Assembly: GCF_029871245.1 (NCBI RefSeq)
Contig: NZ_SSON01000075.1
Span: 324,943 to 388,942, forward strand
Reading direction: 5' to 3'
Source of the DNA: Pseudomonas sp. BN102
GTDB lineage: Bacteria > Pseudomonadota > Gammaproteobacteria > Pseudomonadales > Pseudomonadaceae
DNA: 64,000 bases
Made by a program: the position numbers and the translations under genes. The stretch's first letter is position 1, and each line of letters starts with the position of its first letter. The notes under the pieces were generated by a model. It saw only the letters and a program-made list of their open reading frames with translations. It had not been told where the DNA came from and searched no databases. This document shows, piece by piece, positions 41,041-53,186 of this stretch.

Positions 41041-42225
41041 TTACCGCTCGATCAGCGCAATGCGCTTGTTGTACCAGTTCATCAGTATGGAAATGCTGAT
41101 GCTGATGGCCAGGTAAACGCTCATGGTGATGGAAATCACCTCGATCGCCTGACCGGTCTGGTTCAGCACCGTTCCGGCGAACAGCGAGACCATGTCCGGG
41201 TAGCCGATGCCGGCCGCCAGGGACGAGTTCTTGGCCAGGTTCAGGTACTGGCTGGTGAGCGGCGGAATGATCACCCGCAGGGCCTGCGGAATGATCACCA
41301 GGCGCAGGATCTTCGGCGCCGGCAGGCCCAGCGAGCGCGCGGCTTCGGTCTGCCCGTGGCTCACCGCCTGGATGCCCGAGCGCACGATCTCGGCGATGAA
41401 GGCCGCGGTGTAGACGGTCAGCGCCAGGGTCAGGGCGATCAGTTCGGGAATCACCACCCAGCCGCCACGGAAGTTGAAGCCCTGCAGTTGCGGCACGCTC
41501 CAGTGGAAGGGCGCACCGAACGCCAGTGCGGTCAGGGTTGGGACCACCACCAGCAGCGCCAGGGTGGTGAGCAATACCGGGAAGCGCTGGCCGGTCGCTT
41601 CTTGCCGAGCCTTGGCCCAGCGCGCCAGGACGACGATGCCGACCAAGATCAGCAGCAGGCCGATGAGGAAGGGCCAGAAGCCATCCGCCATGGTCGGTGC
41701 CGGCATGTACAGGCCGCGATTGTTGAGGAAGAAGTTTTCACCCAGGCTCAGGCTCTGTCGCGGCCCGGGCATGGGCAGCATCACCGCGAAGTACCAGAAG
41801 AAGATCTGCAGCAGCGGCGGGATGTTGCGGAAGGTCTCGATGTAGATGGTCGCCAGTTTGCGTACCAACCAGTTCGGCGAGAGCCGCGCCACCCCGAGGA
41901 TGAAGCCGAGGATGGTGGCGAAGAAGATGCCGATGACCGAAACCAGCAGGGTGTTGAGCAGACCGATGACGAAAACCCGGCCATAGCTATGGCTTTCGTT
42001 GTAATCGATCAGGTGCTGGGAGATCCCGAAGCCGGCGCTCTGCTCGAGGAAGTCGAAGCCGGAGAGAATCCCGCGTTTTTCCAGGTTTGTCTGGGTGTTC
42101 TGGAACAGATACCAGCCCAGTGCGATGACCGCGATGACCGCGATGATCTGAAAGACCCACGCACGCGCCTTGGGGTCGGTCCAGATCGAACCGCCAGGCC
42201 GCGGGGGATTGACAGTGTTTTGCAT
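41041..42225 (-). CDS. aapQ: General L-amino-acid ABC transporter permease AapQ
   Basis: This 394-residue permease is partner to AapM, with about eight membrane helices. The cytoplasmic coupling loop is GQTEAARSLGLPAPKILRLVIIPQALR near residues 295-320. FRNIPPLLQIFFWYF is typical of the family. ATG 42225 follows GAGGG. It comes after aapJ with a 109-bp gap that contains a strong hairpin. Confidence 0.94.
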   Translation of the reverse strand: MQNTVNPPRPGGSIWTDPKARAWVFQIIAVIAVIALGWYLFQNTQTNLEKRGILSGFDFLEQSAGFGISQHLIDYNESHSYGRVFVIGLLNTLLVSVIGIFFATILGFILGVARLSPNWLVRKLATIYIETFRNIPPLLQIFFWYFAVMLPMPGPRQSLSLGENFFLNNRGLYMPAPTMADGFWPFLIGLLLILVGIVVLARWAKARQEATGQRFPVLLTTLALLVVVPTLTALAFGAPFHWSVPQLQGFNFRGGWVVIPELIALTLALTVYTAAFIAEIVRSGIQAVSHGQTEAARSLGLPAPKILRLVIIPQALRVIIPPLTSQYLNLAKNSSLAAGIGYPDMVSLFAGTVLNQTGQAIEVISITMSVYLAISISISILMNWYNKRIALIER

Positions 42226-42298
42226 GACAGCCCTCTAGGAACCCCCGGCGACCTGCGCAAAAGGCCAGGCCGCGGGGGCTCTTGTAATTGGAACACTG

Positions 42299-42329
42299 GC
42301 CCGGCAACCGCATCATGCGGCCGCCGGGC
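42299..42329. promoter_or_regulatory. Hairpin between aapJ and aapQ
   Basis: Outer arms GCCCGGC/GCCGGGC and an inner perfect CCGCAT-C-ATGCGG form a long stem just after the aapJ stop. No U-tract follows, so partial termination or 3' protection of aapJ mRNA is likely, which would give the usual excess of binding protein over permease. Confidence 0.6.
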
Positions 42330-42334
42330 GACGG

Positions 42335-43363
42335 TCAGCGCACTGGCGGTGCGTATTGCAGACCGCCCTTGTTCCACAGGGCGTTGAGACCGCGCTCGAT
42401 CTTCAGGTCGCTACCGGCACCGATATTGCGATCGAAGATTTCACTGTAGTTGCCGACCTGCTTGACGATTTGCACCGCCCAGTCTTTCGGCAGCTTCAGG
42501 TCCTTGCCGAACTCGCCTTCAGTGCCCAGCAGACGGGCAATGTCGGGGTTCTTGGTGGTTTTGGCCTGTTCTTCGACGTTCTTCGAGTTCAGGCCCAGTT
42601 CCTCTGCGTTGAGCATGGCGAACAGGGACCAGCGCACGATGTCGAACCACTCCTCGTCACCCTGACGCACGGCCGGGCCGAGGGGCTCCTTGGAGATCAC
42701 TTCCGGCAGCACCACGTACTCGTCCGGCGCGGCCAGCTTGATGCGCTGGGCATAGAGCTGGGACTGGTCGGAGGTCAGTACGTCGCAACGACCGGATTCC
42801 AGCGATTTGGCGCTCTCGTCGGAGGTGTCGTAGGTGATGGGGGTGTACTTGAGGTTGTTGGCGCGGAAGTAGTCGGACAGGTTCAGTTCGGTGGTGGTGC
42901 CGGCCTGGATGCAGACGGTGGCGCCATCGAGTTCCTTGGCGCTGGAAACGCCGAGCTTCTTGTTCACCAGGAAGCCTTGACCGTCGTAGTAGGTGACGCC
43001 GGTAAAGTTCATGCCCATGGCGGCGTCGCGCGAGCTGGTCCAGGTGCTGTTGCGCGAGAGGACATCCACTTCGCCGGACTGCAGCGCGGTGAAACGTTCC
43101 TTGGCGGTCAGCGGGCTGTACTTGACCTTGCTGGCATCGCCGAACACGGCGGCGGCAACGGCACGGCAGACATCGACGTCGATGCCCTTGTAGTTGCCCT
43201 TGCCATCGGCGTAAGAGAAGCCCGGGAGGCCGTCACTGATGCCGCATTGCACGTAGCCTTTCTTCTTCACCGCGTCCAGGGTGGCGCCCGCCTGTGCGAG
43301 ACCGCTGACACCGAGAACGGTTGCCGCGGTCAGCACGGCCAGGGTGGATTTCACCATCTTCAT
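42335..43363 (-). CDS. aapJ: General L-amino-acid ABC transporter, binding protein AapJ
   Basis: This 342-residue periplasmic binding protein has a signal peptide ending GLAQA-GA. The core GYVQCGISDGLPGFSYADGKGNYKGIDVDVCRAVAAAVFGD is typical of AapJ, and RNSTWTSSRDAAMGMNFTGVTYYDGQGFLV carries the ligand-binding Arg. It is the first gene of the aap operon, with GGAGG before ATG 43363. In P. aeruginosa the same gene lies beside the esterase and CoA ligase found here. Confidence 0.95.
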   Translation of the reverse strand: MKMVKSTLAVLTAATVLGVSGLAQAGATLDAVKKKGYVQCGISDGLPGFSYADGKGNYKGIDVDVCRAVAAAVFGDASKVKYSPLTAKERFTALQSGEVDVLSRNSTWTSSRDAAMGMNFTGVTYYDGQGFLVNKKLGVSSAKELDGATVCIQAGTTTELNLSDYFRANNLKYTPITYDTSDESAKSLESGRCDVLTSDQSQLYAQRIKLAAPDEYVVLPEVISKEPLGPAVRQGDEEWFDIVRWSLFAMLNAEELGLNSKNVEEQAKTTKNPDIARLLGTEGEFGKDLKLPKDWAVQIVKQVGNYSEIFDRNIGAGSDLKIERGLNALWNKGGLQYAPPVR

Positions 43364-44499
<1,136 letters not shown>

Positions 44500-44528
44500 C
44501 TCCCAACCCTCTAGAACAAGAAACGACC

Positions 44529-46430
44529 ATGGCCCAGACCCCAGTTCCGCCCATCGCCACCCTGAGCGACATCGAAGCGATCGAACGCCTATCCCTGGAA
44601 GAGCGCGGCATGCCGGACAGCACCTATGAGCTGATCCGTCGCAGCGCCGAGCGCCACCCGCACAAGCGCGCCATGACCTTCCTGCTCCAGGGCGACGCCG
44701 AGGAAACGCCCCTTGAGCTGACCTATGCGCAACTGCTGGCCCGGGTCACCCAGGCCGCCAATGCGTTCCACCACCTGGGCGTGCGACCAGGCAAGGCGGT
44801 GTCCTTCCTGCTGCCGAACCTGCCGCAGACCCATTTCACCCTCTGGGGTGGCGAGGCGGCGGGCATCGTCAATGCCATCAACCCCTTGCTGGAGCCCGAG
44901 CACATCGCCGAACTGGTCCATGCGGCGGACTCGAAAGTGCTGGTGACACTGGCGCCGTTCCCCGGCACCGACCTCTGGGACAAGGTGGCCGGCCTGCGCG
45001 ACCACTTGCCGGAGCTGGAAGCCGTTGTCGCCGTGGACCTCGCCAACCTGCTGCCCGAGCCCCAGCGCAGCGCCATCAAGGCTCAGCGTGGCGCGCTGCC
45101 GGAAGGCGTGCTGGACTTCGACGAACTCCTCGACCGCTTCCCCGCCGACCGCCTGGAAAGCGGCCGGGTGATCGCCCCGGATGACGTCGCCTCTTACTTC
45201 CATACCGGCGGCACCACCGGCACGCCCAAACTGGCGCCCCACAGCCACCGCAACGAAGTGGCCATGGCGATGATCCTCGCCTACGGGATCAACCTGGGGG
45301 AGGGCGACAACACCCTCTGTGGCTTGCCGCTGTTCCACGTAAACGGCGTGATGGTCACCGGACTCGCGCCCTTCTTCGCCGGCGCCGAGATTCTCATCGC
45401 CACGCCCCAGGGCTACCGCAATAGCCGCCTTATCCAGAACTTCTGGAAGATCATTGAGCGCTACCGGGTGAGCTTCTTCAGCGGCGTGCCGACCATCTAC
45501 GCGGGCCTCCTGCAGGTGCCCAGCGAGGGCCACGACCTCTCCAGCCTGCGCTACGCCTTGTGCGGCGCGGCGCCAATGCCGGTGGAGCTGATCAACCAGT
45601 TCGAGGCCAAGACCGGCTTGCGGCTGATCGAAGGCTACGGCCTCACCGAAGGCACCTGTGGCAGCTGCGGCAACCCCGCCCATGGCGAGCGCCGTCCCGG
45701 CTCCATCGGCATGCGCATGCCCTACTGCCAGGTGAAGGTCGTCGTGCTCGACGAGTCGGGGCACTACCTGCGCGATGCCGTCGTCGACGAGATCGGCAAC
45801 CTCTGCGTGCGCGGCGTGACCGTGTTCAAGGGGTATCTGCAGGCGGACAAGAACAAGGACATCTGGGTCGACGGCGACTGGTTCAATACCGGCGACCTCG
45901 GTCGTATTGACGCTGATGGTTATATCTGGCTCACCGGCCGCAGCAAGGACCTGATCATCCGCGGCGGCCACAACATCGATCCGCAGATGATCGAGGAAGC
46001 CCTGCACAAGCATCCGGCCGTGGCAATGGCCGCCGCGGTCGGCAAGCCCGATGACAAGGTCGGCGAACTGCCGGTGGCCTACGTGCAACTGAAACCCGGC
46101 GCCAGCGTCAGCGAAGCGGAGTTGCTGGAGCATGCGACGCGGCATGTTCCTGAGCGCGCTGCCGTGCCCAAGAATGTCTGGATCATCGACGCCATCCCGG
46201 TCACCGCAGTGGGCAAGACCTTCAAACCGACCCTGCGCTTCGACGCCATCCGCCGCGTGCTGGAGGAGGTCCTGGGCGGCATCGCCCCGGGCGTCAGCGT
46301 GACGGTGGTGAACGACGAGCGCCATGGCCAGGTCGCCGAAATCCGCGTGCCGGGCCTGGATTCGCAGCTCCAGGAGCGGCTGGAGGGGCGCATGGCGGGT
46401 TATGCGGTGAAATTCCGCTTGCTGGCCTGA
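44529..46430 (+). CDS. Acyl-CoA synthetase (AMP-binding)
   Basis: This 633-residue member of the ANL superfamily has the P-loop-like motif YFHTGGTTGTPK, the adenine motif EGYGLTEGTCG, and the late motifs WFNTGDLGRIDADGYIWLTGRSKDLIIRGG with the catalytic Lys replaced or shifted near VGKTFKP. The acyl substrate is not clear; the length and C-terminal extension fit a branch of fatty-acid or aryl-acid CoA ligases. A terminator follows. Confidence 0.92.
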   Translation: MAQTPVPPIATLSDIEAIERLSLEERGMPDSTYELIRRSAERHPHKRAMTFLLQGDAEETPLELTYAQLLARVTQAANAFHHLGVRPGKAVSFLLPNLPQTHFTLWGGEAAGIVNAINPLLEPEHIAELVHAADSKVLVTLAPFPGTDLWDKVAGLRDHLPELEAVVAVDLANLLPEPQRSAIKAQRGALPEGVLDFDELLDRFPADRLESGRVIAPDDVASYFHTGGTTGTPKLAPHSHRNEVAMAMILAYGINLGEGDNTLCGLPLFHVNGVMVTGLAPFFAGAEILIATPQGYRNSRLIQNFWKIIERYRVSFFSGVPTIYAGLLQVPSEGHDLSSLRYALCGAAPMPVELINQFEAKTGLRLIEGYGLTEGTCGSCGNPAHGERRPGSIGMRMPYCQVKVVVLDESGHYLRDAVVDEIGNLCVRGVTVFKGYLQADKNKDIWVDGDWFNTGDLGRIDADGYIWLTGRSKDLIIRGGHNIDPQMIEEALHKHPAVAMAAAVGKPDDKVGELPVAYVQLKPGASVSEAELLEHATRHVPERAAVPKNVWIIDAIPVTAVGKTFKPTLRFDAIRRVLEEVLGGIAPGVSVTVVNDERHGQVAEIRVPGLDSQLQERLEGRMAGYAVKFRLLA

Positions 46431-46453
46431 GGCCATCTATACTGACCGGCAGC

Positions 46454-46477
46454 GGGCCGCCCCAAGGGCGGCCTTTT
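46454..46477 (+). terminator. Rho-independent terminator
   Basis: GGCCGCC-CCAA-GGGCGGCC followed by TTTT, 24 bp after the acyl-CoA synthetase stop. Confidence 0.85.
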
Positions 46478-46742
46478 GGTCTCTGCGTCATCTGGAGTCG
46501 AATTCAACTGCGTGAGCGACAGGCTCACAGCGTTTTCGTGTGCGCAGAATTTTGTTGCCATATTGTGGCAAATATCAGTAATCGTCGCGCTCCTTACCAA
46601 GATCATGCCGTCTGTCGGCCCAACTTTGGACGGGCATTGCCAGACAAAAAGTGCGGGAATACTGTCACTTCGGGTTAACACCTTGGACAGGGATCGTTAG
46701 CGGTGCCGTCCGCTTCGACTGGCATTCGGGTCCGTTGCAGCT

Positions 46743-47681
46743 ATGAAGCATGTTCACTGGCAAAAAGACTTGCACCTGCTGAGCCGACTGCGTCTGTTCC
46801 GGAACGTCGCCGCGAGCAACCTCGAGCAATTGCTGAAGGAGTTTCGCGCCTGCGACCTGGATACTGGCGAGATCGTGCTGTCGCCCTTCAATCGCAACCA
46901 GTATCTCTACCTGGTGCTGGCAGGGCGGCTGATGGTCTACCTCGGCTCGCTGGAAAACACCCCGGTGAGCACGGTGGAGGTGGGCGAGTGCGCTGGCGAG
47001 ATCAGCTTCATCGACAATGACCACCCCTCGGCCTATGTAGTGGCCAGCGAGCCCACCAGCGTGCTGCGTCTGCATCGGCAGGCCCTGGTAGGGCTGTTCC
47101 AGCAGTCGCCGCAGGTGATGCAGAACCTCCTGGAGCTGCTCTGCGACCGGGTTCGGCAGGGCAACCGGATCATTCTCGACACCGAACAGAACGCCAAGAT
47201 CGACACCCTCACCGGGCTCTTCAACCGCCGCTGGCTGGAGCACATCTACCAGCGTGAAAGCACCCGCTGCGCCTTCAACGGCCAGCCGCTGTCGATGCTC
47301 ATGCTGGATGTCGATCACTTCAAGGGCTACAACGACCGCCACGGCCACCTGGCCGGCGACTACGCCCTCTGCCTGGTGGCGCACACTTTGCGCAACCAGT
47401 TGCGGCCCAAGGACAGCATGGCCCGCTATGGCGGCGAGGAGTTCGTCATCCTCCTGCCGGAAATGAATTGCAGGGAGGCCCGCGCCATCGGCGAACGCCT
47501 GCGCAGCAGTCTGGAGCAGATCCCTTCCTTCTATTCGCCCCTGGGCGTGCTGCCCGGCGTGACCGTTTCCATCGGCCTGGCCGAAATGTGCAAGCCGGAC
47601 AGCCTGCAAGGCCTGATCGCCCGGGCGGACAGCGCGCTGTACCAAGCCAAGCAGGACGGGCGGAACCGCTTGAACGGCTAA
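46743..47681 (+). CDS. Diguanylate cyclase with N-terminal cyclic-nucleotide-binding-like domain
   Basis: In this 312-residue protein residues 10-130 form a cNMP-binding-like beta-barrel (LVLAGRLMVYLGSLE..., VGECAGEISFIDND), then a GGDEF domain begins with DTLTGLFNRRWLE. The active site RYGGEEFVILL is intact and the inhibitory I-site RPKD lies five residues before GGEEF, so the enzyme should make c-di-GMP under product control. A dyad TTGCCA-TATTG-TGGCAA stands upstream at 46555-46571. It could feed the c-di-GMP receptor Alg44, but no link is shown. Confidence 0.92.
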   Translation: MKHVHWQKDLHLLSRLRLFRNVAASNLEQLLKEFRACDLDTGEIVLSPFNRNQYLYLVLAGRLMVYLGSLENTPVSTVEVGECAGEISFIDNDHPSAYVVASEPTSVLRLHRQALVGLFQQSPQVMQNLLELLCDRVRQGNRIILDTEQNAKIDTLTGLFNRRWLEHIYQRESTRCAFNGQPLSMLMLDVDHFKGYNDRHGHLAGDYALCLVAHTLRNQLRPKDSMARYGGEEFVILLPEMNCREARAIGERLRSSLEQIPSFYSPLGVLPGVTVSIGLAEMCKPDSLQGLIARADSALYQAKQDGRNRLNG

Positions 47682-47706
47682 CGCGGTCATGGGACGGGAC
47701 CGTTCT

Positions 47707-47804
47707 TGTAGGGGCGAATTCATTCGCCAAGGGCGGCGCAGTTGCCCCCGGACGTCTTGCCGGGCAGGCCTTCGGTCTGCTTGGCGAATAAATTCGCCCC
47801 TACA
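47707..47804. repeat. Facing pair of TGTAGGGGCGAAT repeats
   Basis: TGTAGGGGCGAATTCATTCG at 47707 and its inverted mate GGCGAATAAATTCGCCCCTA ending at 47804 face each other across a 55-bp GC-rich spacer that can also fold (GGGCAGGCC...). This is the structure of a REP doublet (REPIN/BIME). Confidence 0.7.
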
Positions 47805-47882
47805 TGCTGTGCTCAATTTCTGCTGTCCTCGAACGTCTGTTTGCTAGAGTCCGTTCACTAGAAAACAGCCGGGAAGCTGGAC

Positions 47883-49040
47883 ATGCGCAAACTCCTGATC
47901 GCTTTGCTACTGCTGCTGGCTGTTGGCCTGGGGATCTTCTTCAACCTGCCGGGGTTCCTCGACCGCGAGATGAACACCGTCGCCTCGCCTGGGCCCTACC
48001 TTGCTTCGGACGATGCCCAGGCACTGCACAAGACCCTCTTCGTCGCCGACCTGCACGACGACGCGCTGCTCTGGAACCGCAACCTGCTGGAGCGCCACGA
48101 CTTCGGCCATAGCGACCTGCCGCGCCTGCTGGAAGGCCATGTCGGCCTGCAGGTGTTCTCCACCGTCACCAAGACCCCGCGCGGCCTGAACTACGAGCGC
48201 AACGGCGCCGACAGCGACGACATCACCTTGCTGGTCATGGCCCAACGCTGGCCCCGCGCAACCTGGACCAGCCTGCTGGAGCGCGCCCTCTATCAGGGCC
48301 GGAAGCTCCAGGAAGCCGCCGATGGCAGCCAGGGCAAGCTGACCTTGATACGCAGCGGCAAGGCGTTCGCCGACTACCTCTCGGCCTGGCAGACCGACCC
48401 CAACCGTGTCGCCGCCATACTCGCCACTGAGGGCCTGCATCCGCTGGAAGGCAAGCTGGAGAACGTCGACCGACTGTACGACGCGGGCTTTCGCATCACC
48501 GGCCTGACCCACTTCTTCGACAATGAGGTGGGTGGCTCCGCCCACGGCCTGGAGAAGGGCGGCCTGACCCCCTTCGGCCGTCGGGTGATCGCTCGCCTGG
48601 AAGAGAAGAAGATGCTGGTGGACCTGGCCCACGCCTCCCGTCCGTTGATCGACGACGTGCTGGGCATGGCCGAGCGTCCTGTGCTGGTGTCCCACACCGG
48701 CGTCGAGGGCACCTGCCCGGGCCCCCGCAACCTCAGCGATGCCCATATCCAGCGGATCGCCGCCACCGGCGGGGTGATAGGGATCGGATACTGGGATACC
48801 GCGGTCTGCGACACCTCGGTCCAGGCCATCGTCAAAGCCATCCGCTACACCGCCGACAAGGTGGGCGTGGCACATGTGGCCCTGGGCTCCGACTTCGATG
48901 GCGCGGTGCATACGCCCTTCGATACCAGCGGCCTGGCGCAATTGACCCAGGGGCTGCAGGAAGCGGGCTTCAGCGAGTCGGACATTGCCGCCATCATGGG
49001 CGGAAATGTCCGCAGGCTGCTGCTGGAGACCCTTCCTTAG
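47883..49040 (+). CDS. Membrane dipeptidase (peptidase M19 family)
   Basis: This 385-residue protein has an N-terminal signal anchor (LLIALLLLLAVGLGIFF). M19 zinc ligands are visible: H-x-D in VADLHDDALLW, the bridging Glu in AILATEGLHPL, His in LVDLAHAS and VSHTGVEG, and Asp in LGSDFDGAVH. Enzymes of this family cut dipeptides, including some D-amino-acid dipeptides. It is probably held on the periplasmic face of the inner membrane. Confidence 0.93.
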   Translation: MRKLLIALLLLLAVGLGIFFNLPGFLDREMNTVASPGPYLASDDAQALHKTLFVADLHDDALLWNRNLLERHDFGHSDLPRLLEGHVGLQVFSTVTKTPRGLNYERNGADSDDITLLVMAQRWPRATWTSLLERALYQGRKLQEAADGSQGKLTLIRSGKAFADYLSAWQTDPNRVAAILATEGLHPLEGKLENVDRLYDAGFRITGLTHFFDNEVGGSAHGLEKGGLTPFGRRVIARLEEKKMLVDLAHASRPLIDDVLGMAERPVLVSHTGVEGTCPGPRNLSDAHIQRIAATGGVIGIGYWDTAVCDTSVQAIVKAIRYTADKVGVAHVALGSDFDGAVHTPFDTSGLAQLTQGLQEAGFSESDIAAIMGGNVRRLLLETLP

Positions 49041-49138
49041 TCCAAGTCAAGTCCTCAGATGCCCGCGGCACTTCGCCCTGCGGGCATCTTGCTTTACACT
49101 GGCGGCCGTTCATTCCTTAATCAATCGACGAGACCACC

Positions 49139-50611
49139 GTGCTCAAAGCACTCAAGAAGATATTTCGCAAGGGCGAAGAGCCCCAATCCGGCCCCGCCCC
49201 CGCTGTACCCGCCCACGCCCATGCCGCGAAGGAAGAGCGTCCGGCCAAACCGAAGAAAGCGCCTCGCGAAGCAGGCGAAATGGCTGAGGGCACCAGCGAA
49301 CGTGCCCCCCGCGGCGAGAAGAAGCCCCGTAGCGACAAGCCCAAGACCGACAAGCCCCGTCGCGAGCGCCCGGCCAAAGCAGCTGCCGTGGACAACTGGA
49401 AGCTCGAAGATTTCGCGGTGGAGCCCCAGGAGGGCAAGACCCGCTTCCACGACTTCAACCTCGATCCGCGGTTGATGCACGCCATCCACGATCTCGGTTT
49501 CCCCTACTGCACGCCGATCCAGGCCCAGGTCCTGGGCTTCACCCTGAAGGGCCAGGACGCCATCGGCCGCGCCCAGACCGGTACCGGCAAGACCGCCGCC
49601 TTCCTGATTTCCATCATCACCCAGCTGCTGCAGACCCCGCCGCCGAAAGAGCGCTACATGGGCGAGCCGCGTGCTCTGATCATCGCGCCGACCCGTGAGC
49701 TGGTGGTGCAGATCGCCAAGGATGCCGCCGCTCTGACCAAGTACAGCGGCCTGAACGTCATGAGCTTCGTCGGCGGCATGGACTTCGACAAACAGCTCAG
49801 GCAGCTGGAATCACGCTTCTGCGACATCCTGGTCGCCACCCCCGGCCGCCTGCTGGACTTCAACCAGCGCGGAGAAGTGCACCTGGACATGGTCGAGGTG
49901 ATGGTGCTGGACGAGGCCGACCGCATGCTGGACATGGGCTTCATCCCGCAGGTTCGCCAGATCATCCGCCAGACCCCCTTCAAGGGCGAGCGCCAGACCC
50001 TGCTGTTCTCCGCCACCTTCACCGAAGACGTGATGAACCTGGCCAAGCAGTGGACCGTCGAGCCGGCCATCGTCGAGATCGAGCCGGAGAACGTCGCCAG
50101 CGAGACCGTCGAACAGCACGTCTACGCCGTGGCCGGTAGCGACAAGTACAAGCTGCTCTACAACCTGATCGCCCAGAACGACTGGACCCGTGTGATGGTC
50201 TTCGCCAACCGCAAGGACGAAGTCCGCCGCATCGAAGAACGCCTGACCAGGGACGGCATCAGCGCCGCCCAGATGTCCGGCGACGTGCCCCAGCACAAGC
50301 GCATCCGGACCCTGGAAGGCTTCCGCGAAGGCAAGATCCGCGTGCTGGTGGCCACGGACGTCGCCGGCCGCGGCATCCATATCGACGGCATCAGTCACGT
50401 GATCAACTTCACCCTGCCGGAAGATCCGGACGACTACGTCCACCGCATCGGCCGTACCGGCCGCGCGGGCGCCAGCGGCACCTCCATCAGCTTCGCCGGC
50501 GAGGATGACGCCTTCGCCCTGCCGCCGATCGAGGAACTGCTGGGCCGCAAGATCAACTGCGAAATGCCCCCGACCGAACTGCTCAAGTCGGTGCCGCGCA
50601 AGCACCACTGA
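49139..50611 (+). CDS. rhlB: DEAD-box ATP-dependent RNA helicase, RhlB type
   Basis: In this 490-residue helicase a charged, Lys/Arg/Pro-rich N-terminal tail of about 85 residues precedes the core. All motifs are present: [13 protein letters not shown] (Q motif), AQTGTGKT (I), PTRELVVQ (Ia), TPGRLLDF (Ib), [13 protein letters not shown] (II), FSATF (III), [11 protein letters not shown] (IV), [11 protein letters not shown] (V), [10 protein letters not shown] (VI). RhlB works in RNA decay, often with RNase E. The start is GTG 49139 with a weak ribosome site. Confidence 0.93.
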   Translation: MLKALKKIFRKGEEPQSGPAPAVPAHAHAAKEERPAKPKKAPREAGEMAEGTSERAPRGEKKPRSDKPKTDKPRRERPAKAAAVDNWKLEDFAVEPQEGKTRFHDFNLDPRLMHAIHDLGFPYCTPIQAQVLGFTLKGQDAIGRAQTGTGKTAAFLISIITQLLQTPPPKERYMGEPRALIIAPTRELVVQIAKDAAALTKYSGLNVMSFVGGMDFDKQLRQLESRFCDILVATPGRLLDFNQRGEVHLDMVEVMVLDEADRMLDMGFIPQVRQIIRQTPFKGERQTLLFSATFTEDVMNLAKQWTVEPAIVEIEPENVASETVEQHVYAVAGSDKYKLLYNLIAQNDWTRVMVFANRKDEVRRIEERLTRDGISAAQMSGDVPQHKRIRTLEGFREGKIRVLVATDVAGRGIHIDGISHVINFTLPEDPDDYVHRIGRTGRAGASGTSISFAGEDDAFALPPIEELLGRKINCEMPPTELLKSVPRKHH

Positions 50612-50629
50612 GGTTCGGTGGAATGAAGA

Positions 50630-50657
50630 AAGGCGAAGCGAAGGCTTCGCCTTTTTC
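50630..50657 (+). terminator. Rho-independent terminator of the helicase gene
   Basis: AAGGCGAAGC-GA-AGGCTTCGCCTT followed by TTT, 20 bp after the stop. Confidence 0.85.
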
Positions 50658-50690
50658 TTTGGGCGGGAGAAGGGGAGACCTGCGGTCTCC

Positions 50691-50795
50691 TTGGCGAATG
50701 AATTCTCCCCCAACAGGAAGGCGCACAAGCCAGGCCCGGTGCTCGGAGGGCCGGGGTGACGGGCTTTCGTAGGTTGGTGCGGGCGGCGTTCCGCT
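50691..50795. repeat. Two dispersed-repeat pieces
   Basis: TTGGCGAATGAATTCTCCCC (50691-50710) belongs to the GCGAATTC family. CGTAGGTTGGTGCGGGCGGC near 50768 belongs to the GTAGGTTGG family. They lie between convergent genes. Confidence 0.55.
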
Positions 50796-50835
50796 AGAGC
50801 GCAGCGAAACCCTACAGTTCGACGCAGGGCCGTTC

Positions 50836-52163
50836 TTACAGCGCCCCCGCCTTCTTCCACGCCAGGTAGCGGCTCACCAGTTGCGGCCCCAGTTCGCTGG
50901 GACGCGCATCCAGCACCGGCACGCCATGGGCGGCGAGGCGTTCGTGGAGGCTGCCGCGGGCGTTGAGGTAGTCCACCGTGCCGCAGTAGGCGAGGGCGTC
51001 ATCGAAGCCCTGCACCGGTGTGTGGCGCAGGCTGTCGAGGATTTCCTCGCGCAGGCTGACCACCAGCAGGCGGTGCTGGCGTCCCAGGCGCTTCACCGCA
51101 CTGAACAGCTCCGCGTCATCCTCGTCGCGCAAGTTGCTGACCAGCACCACCAGGGCGCGGCGACGCTGGCGCGCCAGCAGGATGTCGGCGGCGGCGCTGT
51201 AGTCGGCCGGACGCAGGGTGCTGTCCAGGTCGTAGACGCCATTGAGCAGCACACTGAGCTGGGCCGGGCCTTTCACTGGCGCCAAGTAGCGATCGCGCTC
51301 GGCGGCGAAGGTCGCCATGCCCACCGCGTCGCCCTGGCGCAGGGCCACGTAGCTGAGCAGCAGGCTGGCATTGAGGGCGTGGTCGAAGTGCGAGAGGTCG
51401 CCGTCCTGGCTGCGCATGCGGCGGCCGCAATCGAGGAGGAAGACGATCTGCTGGTCGCGCTCGTCCTGGTATTCGCGGGCGATCGGCGTGCGCTTGCGCG
51501 CGGTGGCCTTCCAGTCGATCTGGCGCAGGGTGTCGCCGTCGCGGAATTCCCGCAGTTGGTGGAATTCCAGGCCCAGGCCACGGCGCGGTCGTTGGCGCAC
51601 GCCGAGTTGGCTGAGCCAGTCGTCTACCGCTTTCAGCTGGGCGCCGTAGAGGCGGGCGAAGTCCGGATAGACGCGGGTCTCGCCGGGTAGCTCGAGGATG
51701 CGCCGCTGGTTCCACAGGCCCAGCGGGCTGGGCAGGGTCACCTCGCAGGCGGGGAAGTGGAAGTGGCCGCGCTTGAGCGGGCGTACCCGGTAGCCGAACT
51801 CGGTGTGCTCGCCGGGATGCAGGGCCACCCGTTGGGGCAATGGCTCGAACTCCATGGCGGCCGGCACCTGGTCGAACACCTCGACCTCCAGGGAACGCTC
51901 ATAGGGATGGTGCAGGGTCAGCCGTACCTCGCTCCAGCGGCCAAGCGCCAGGTTCCCCGGCAGCTGGCGCTCCAGGCGCGGCGAGCCCTGACGGCGCAGC
52001 CAGAGGGCGTCGAGCAGGGCGAGCAGGGCCAGGGCGCAGAGCAGGCCCCACCAGAGCGGGCCGAGCTGCGCCGGCAAGTCAATGCCCAGTGCCGGCAGGG
52101 CGCCGAGCAACAGGGCCAGGCCGAAGAGCCCGGCCATCAGCGCGAGCAATGCGCGGGAAGGCT

Positions 52164-52167
<4 letters not shown>
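50836..52167 (-). CDS. DUF58 protein
   Basis: This 443-residue protein has two N-terminal membrane helices and a DUF58 domain (REFRDGDTLRQIDWKATARKRTPIAREY is the hallmark), followed by a von-Willebrand-like fold with DCGRRM in place of DxSxS. DUF58 proteins nearly always accompany MoxR ATPases, as here: the ATG overlaps the moxR stop (52164-52167). It is the last gene of a six-gene unit of unknown function. Confidence 0.9.
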
Positions 52168-53182
<1,015 letters not shown>

Positions 53183-53186
<4 letters not shown>

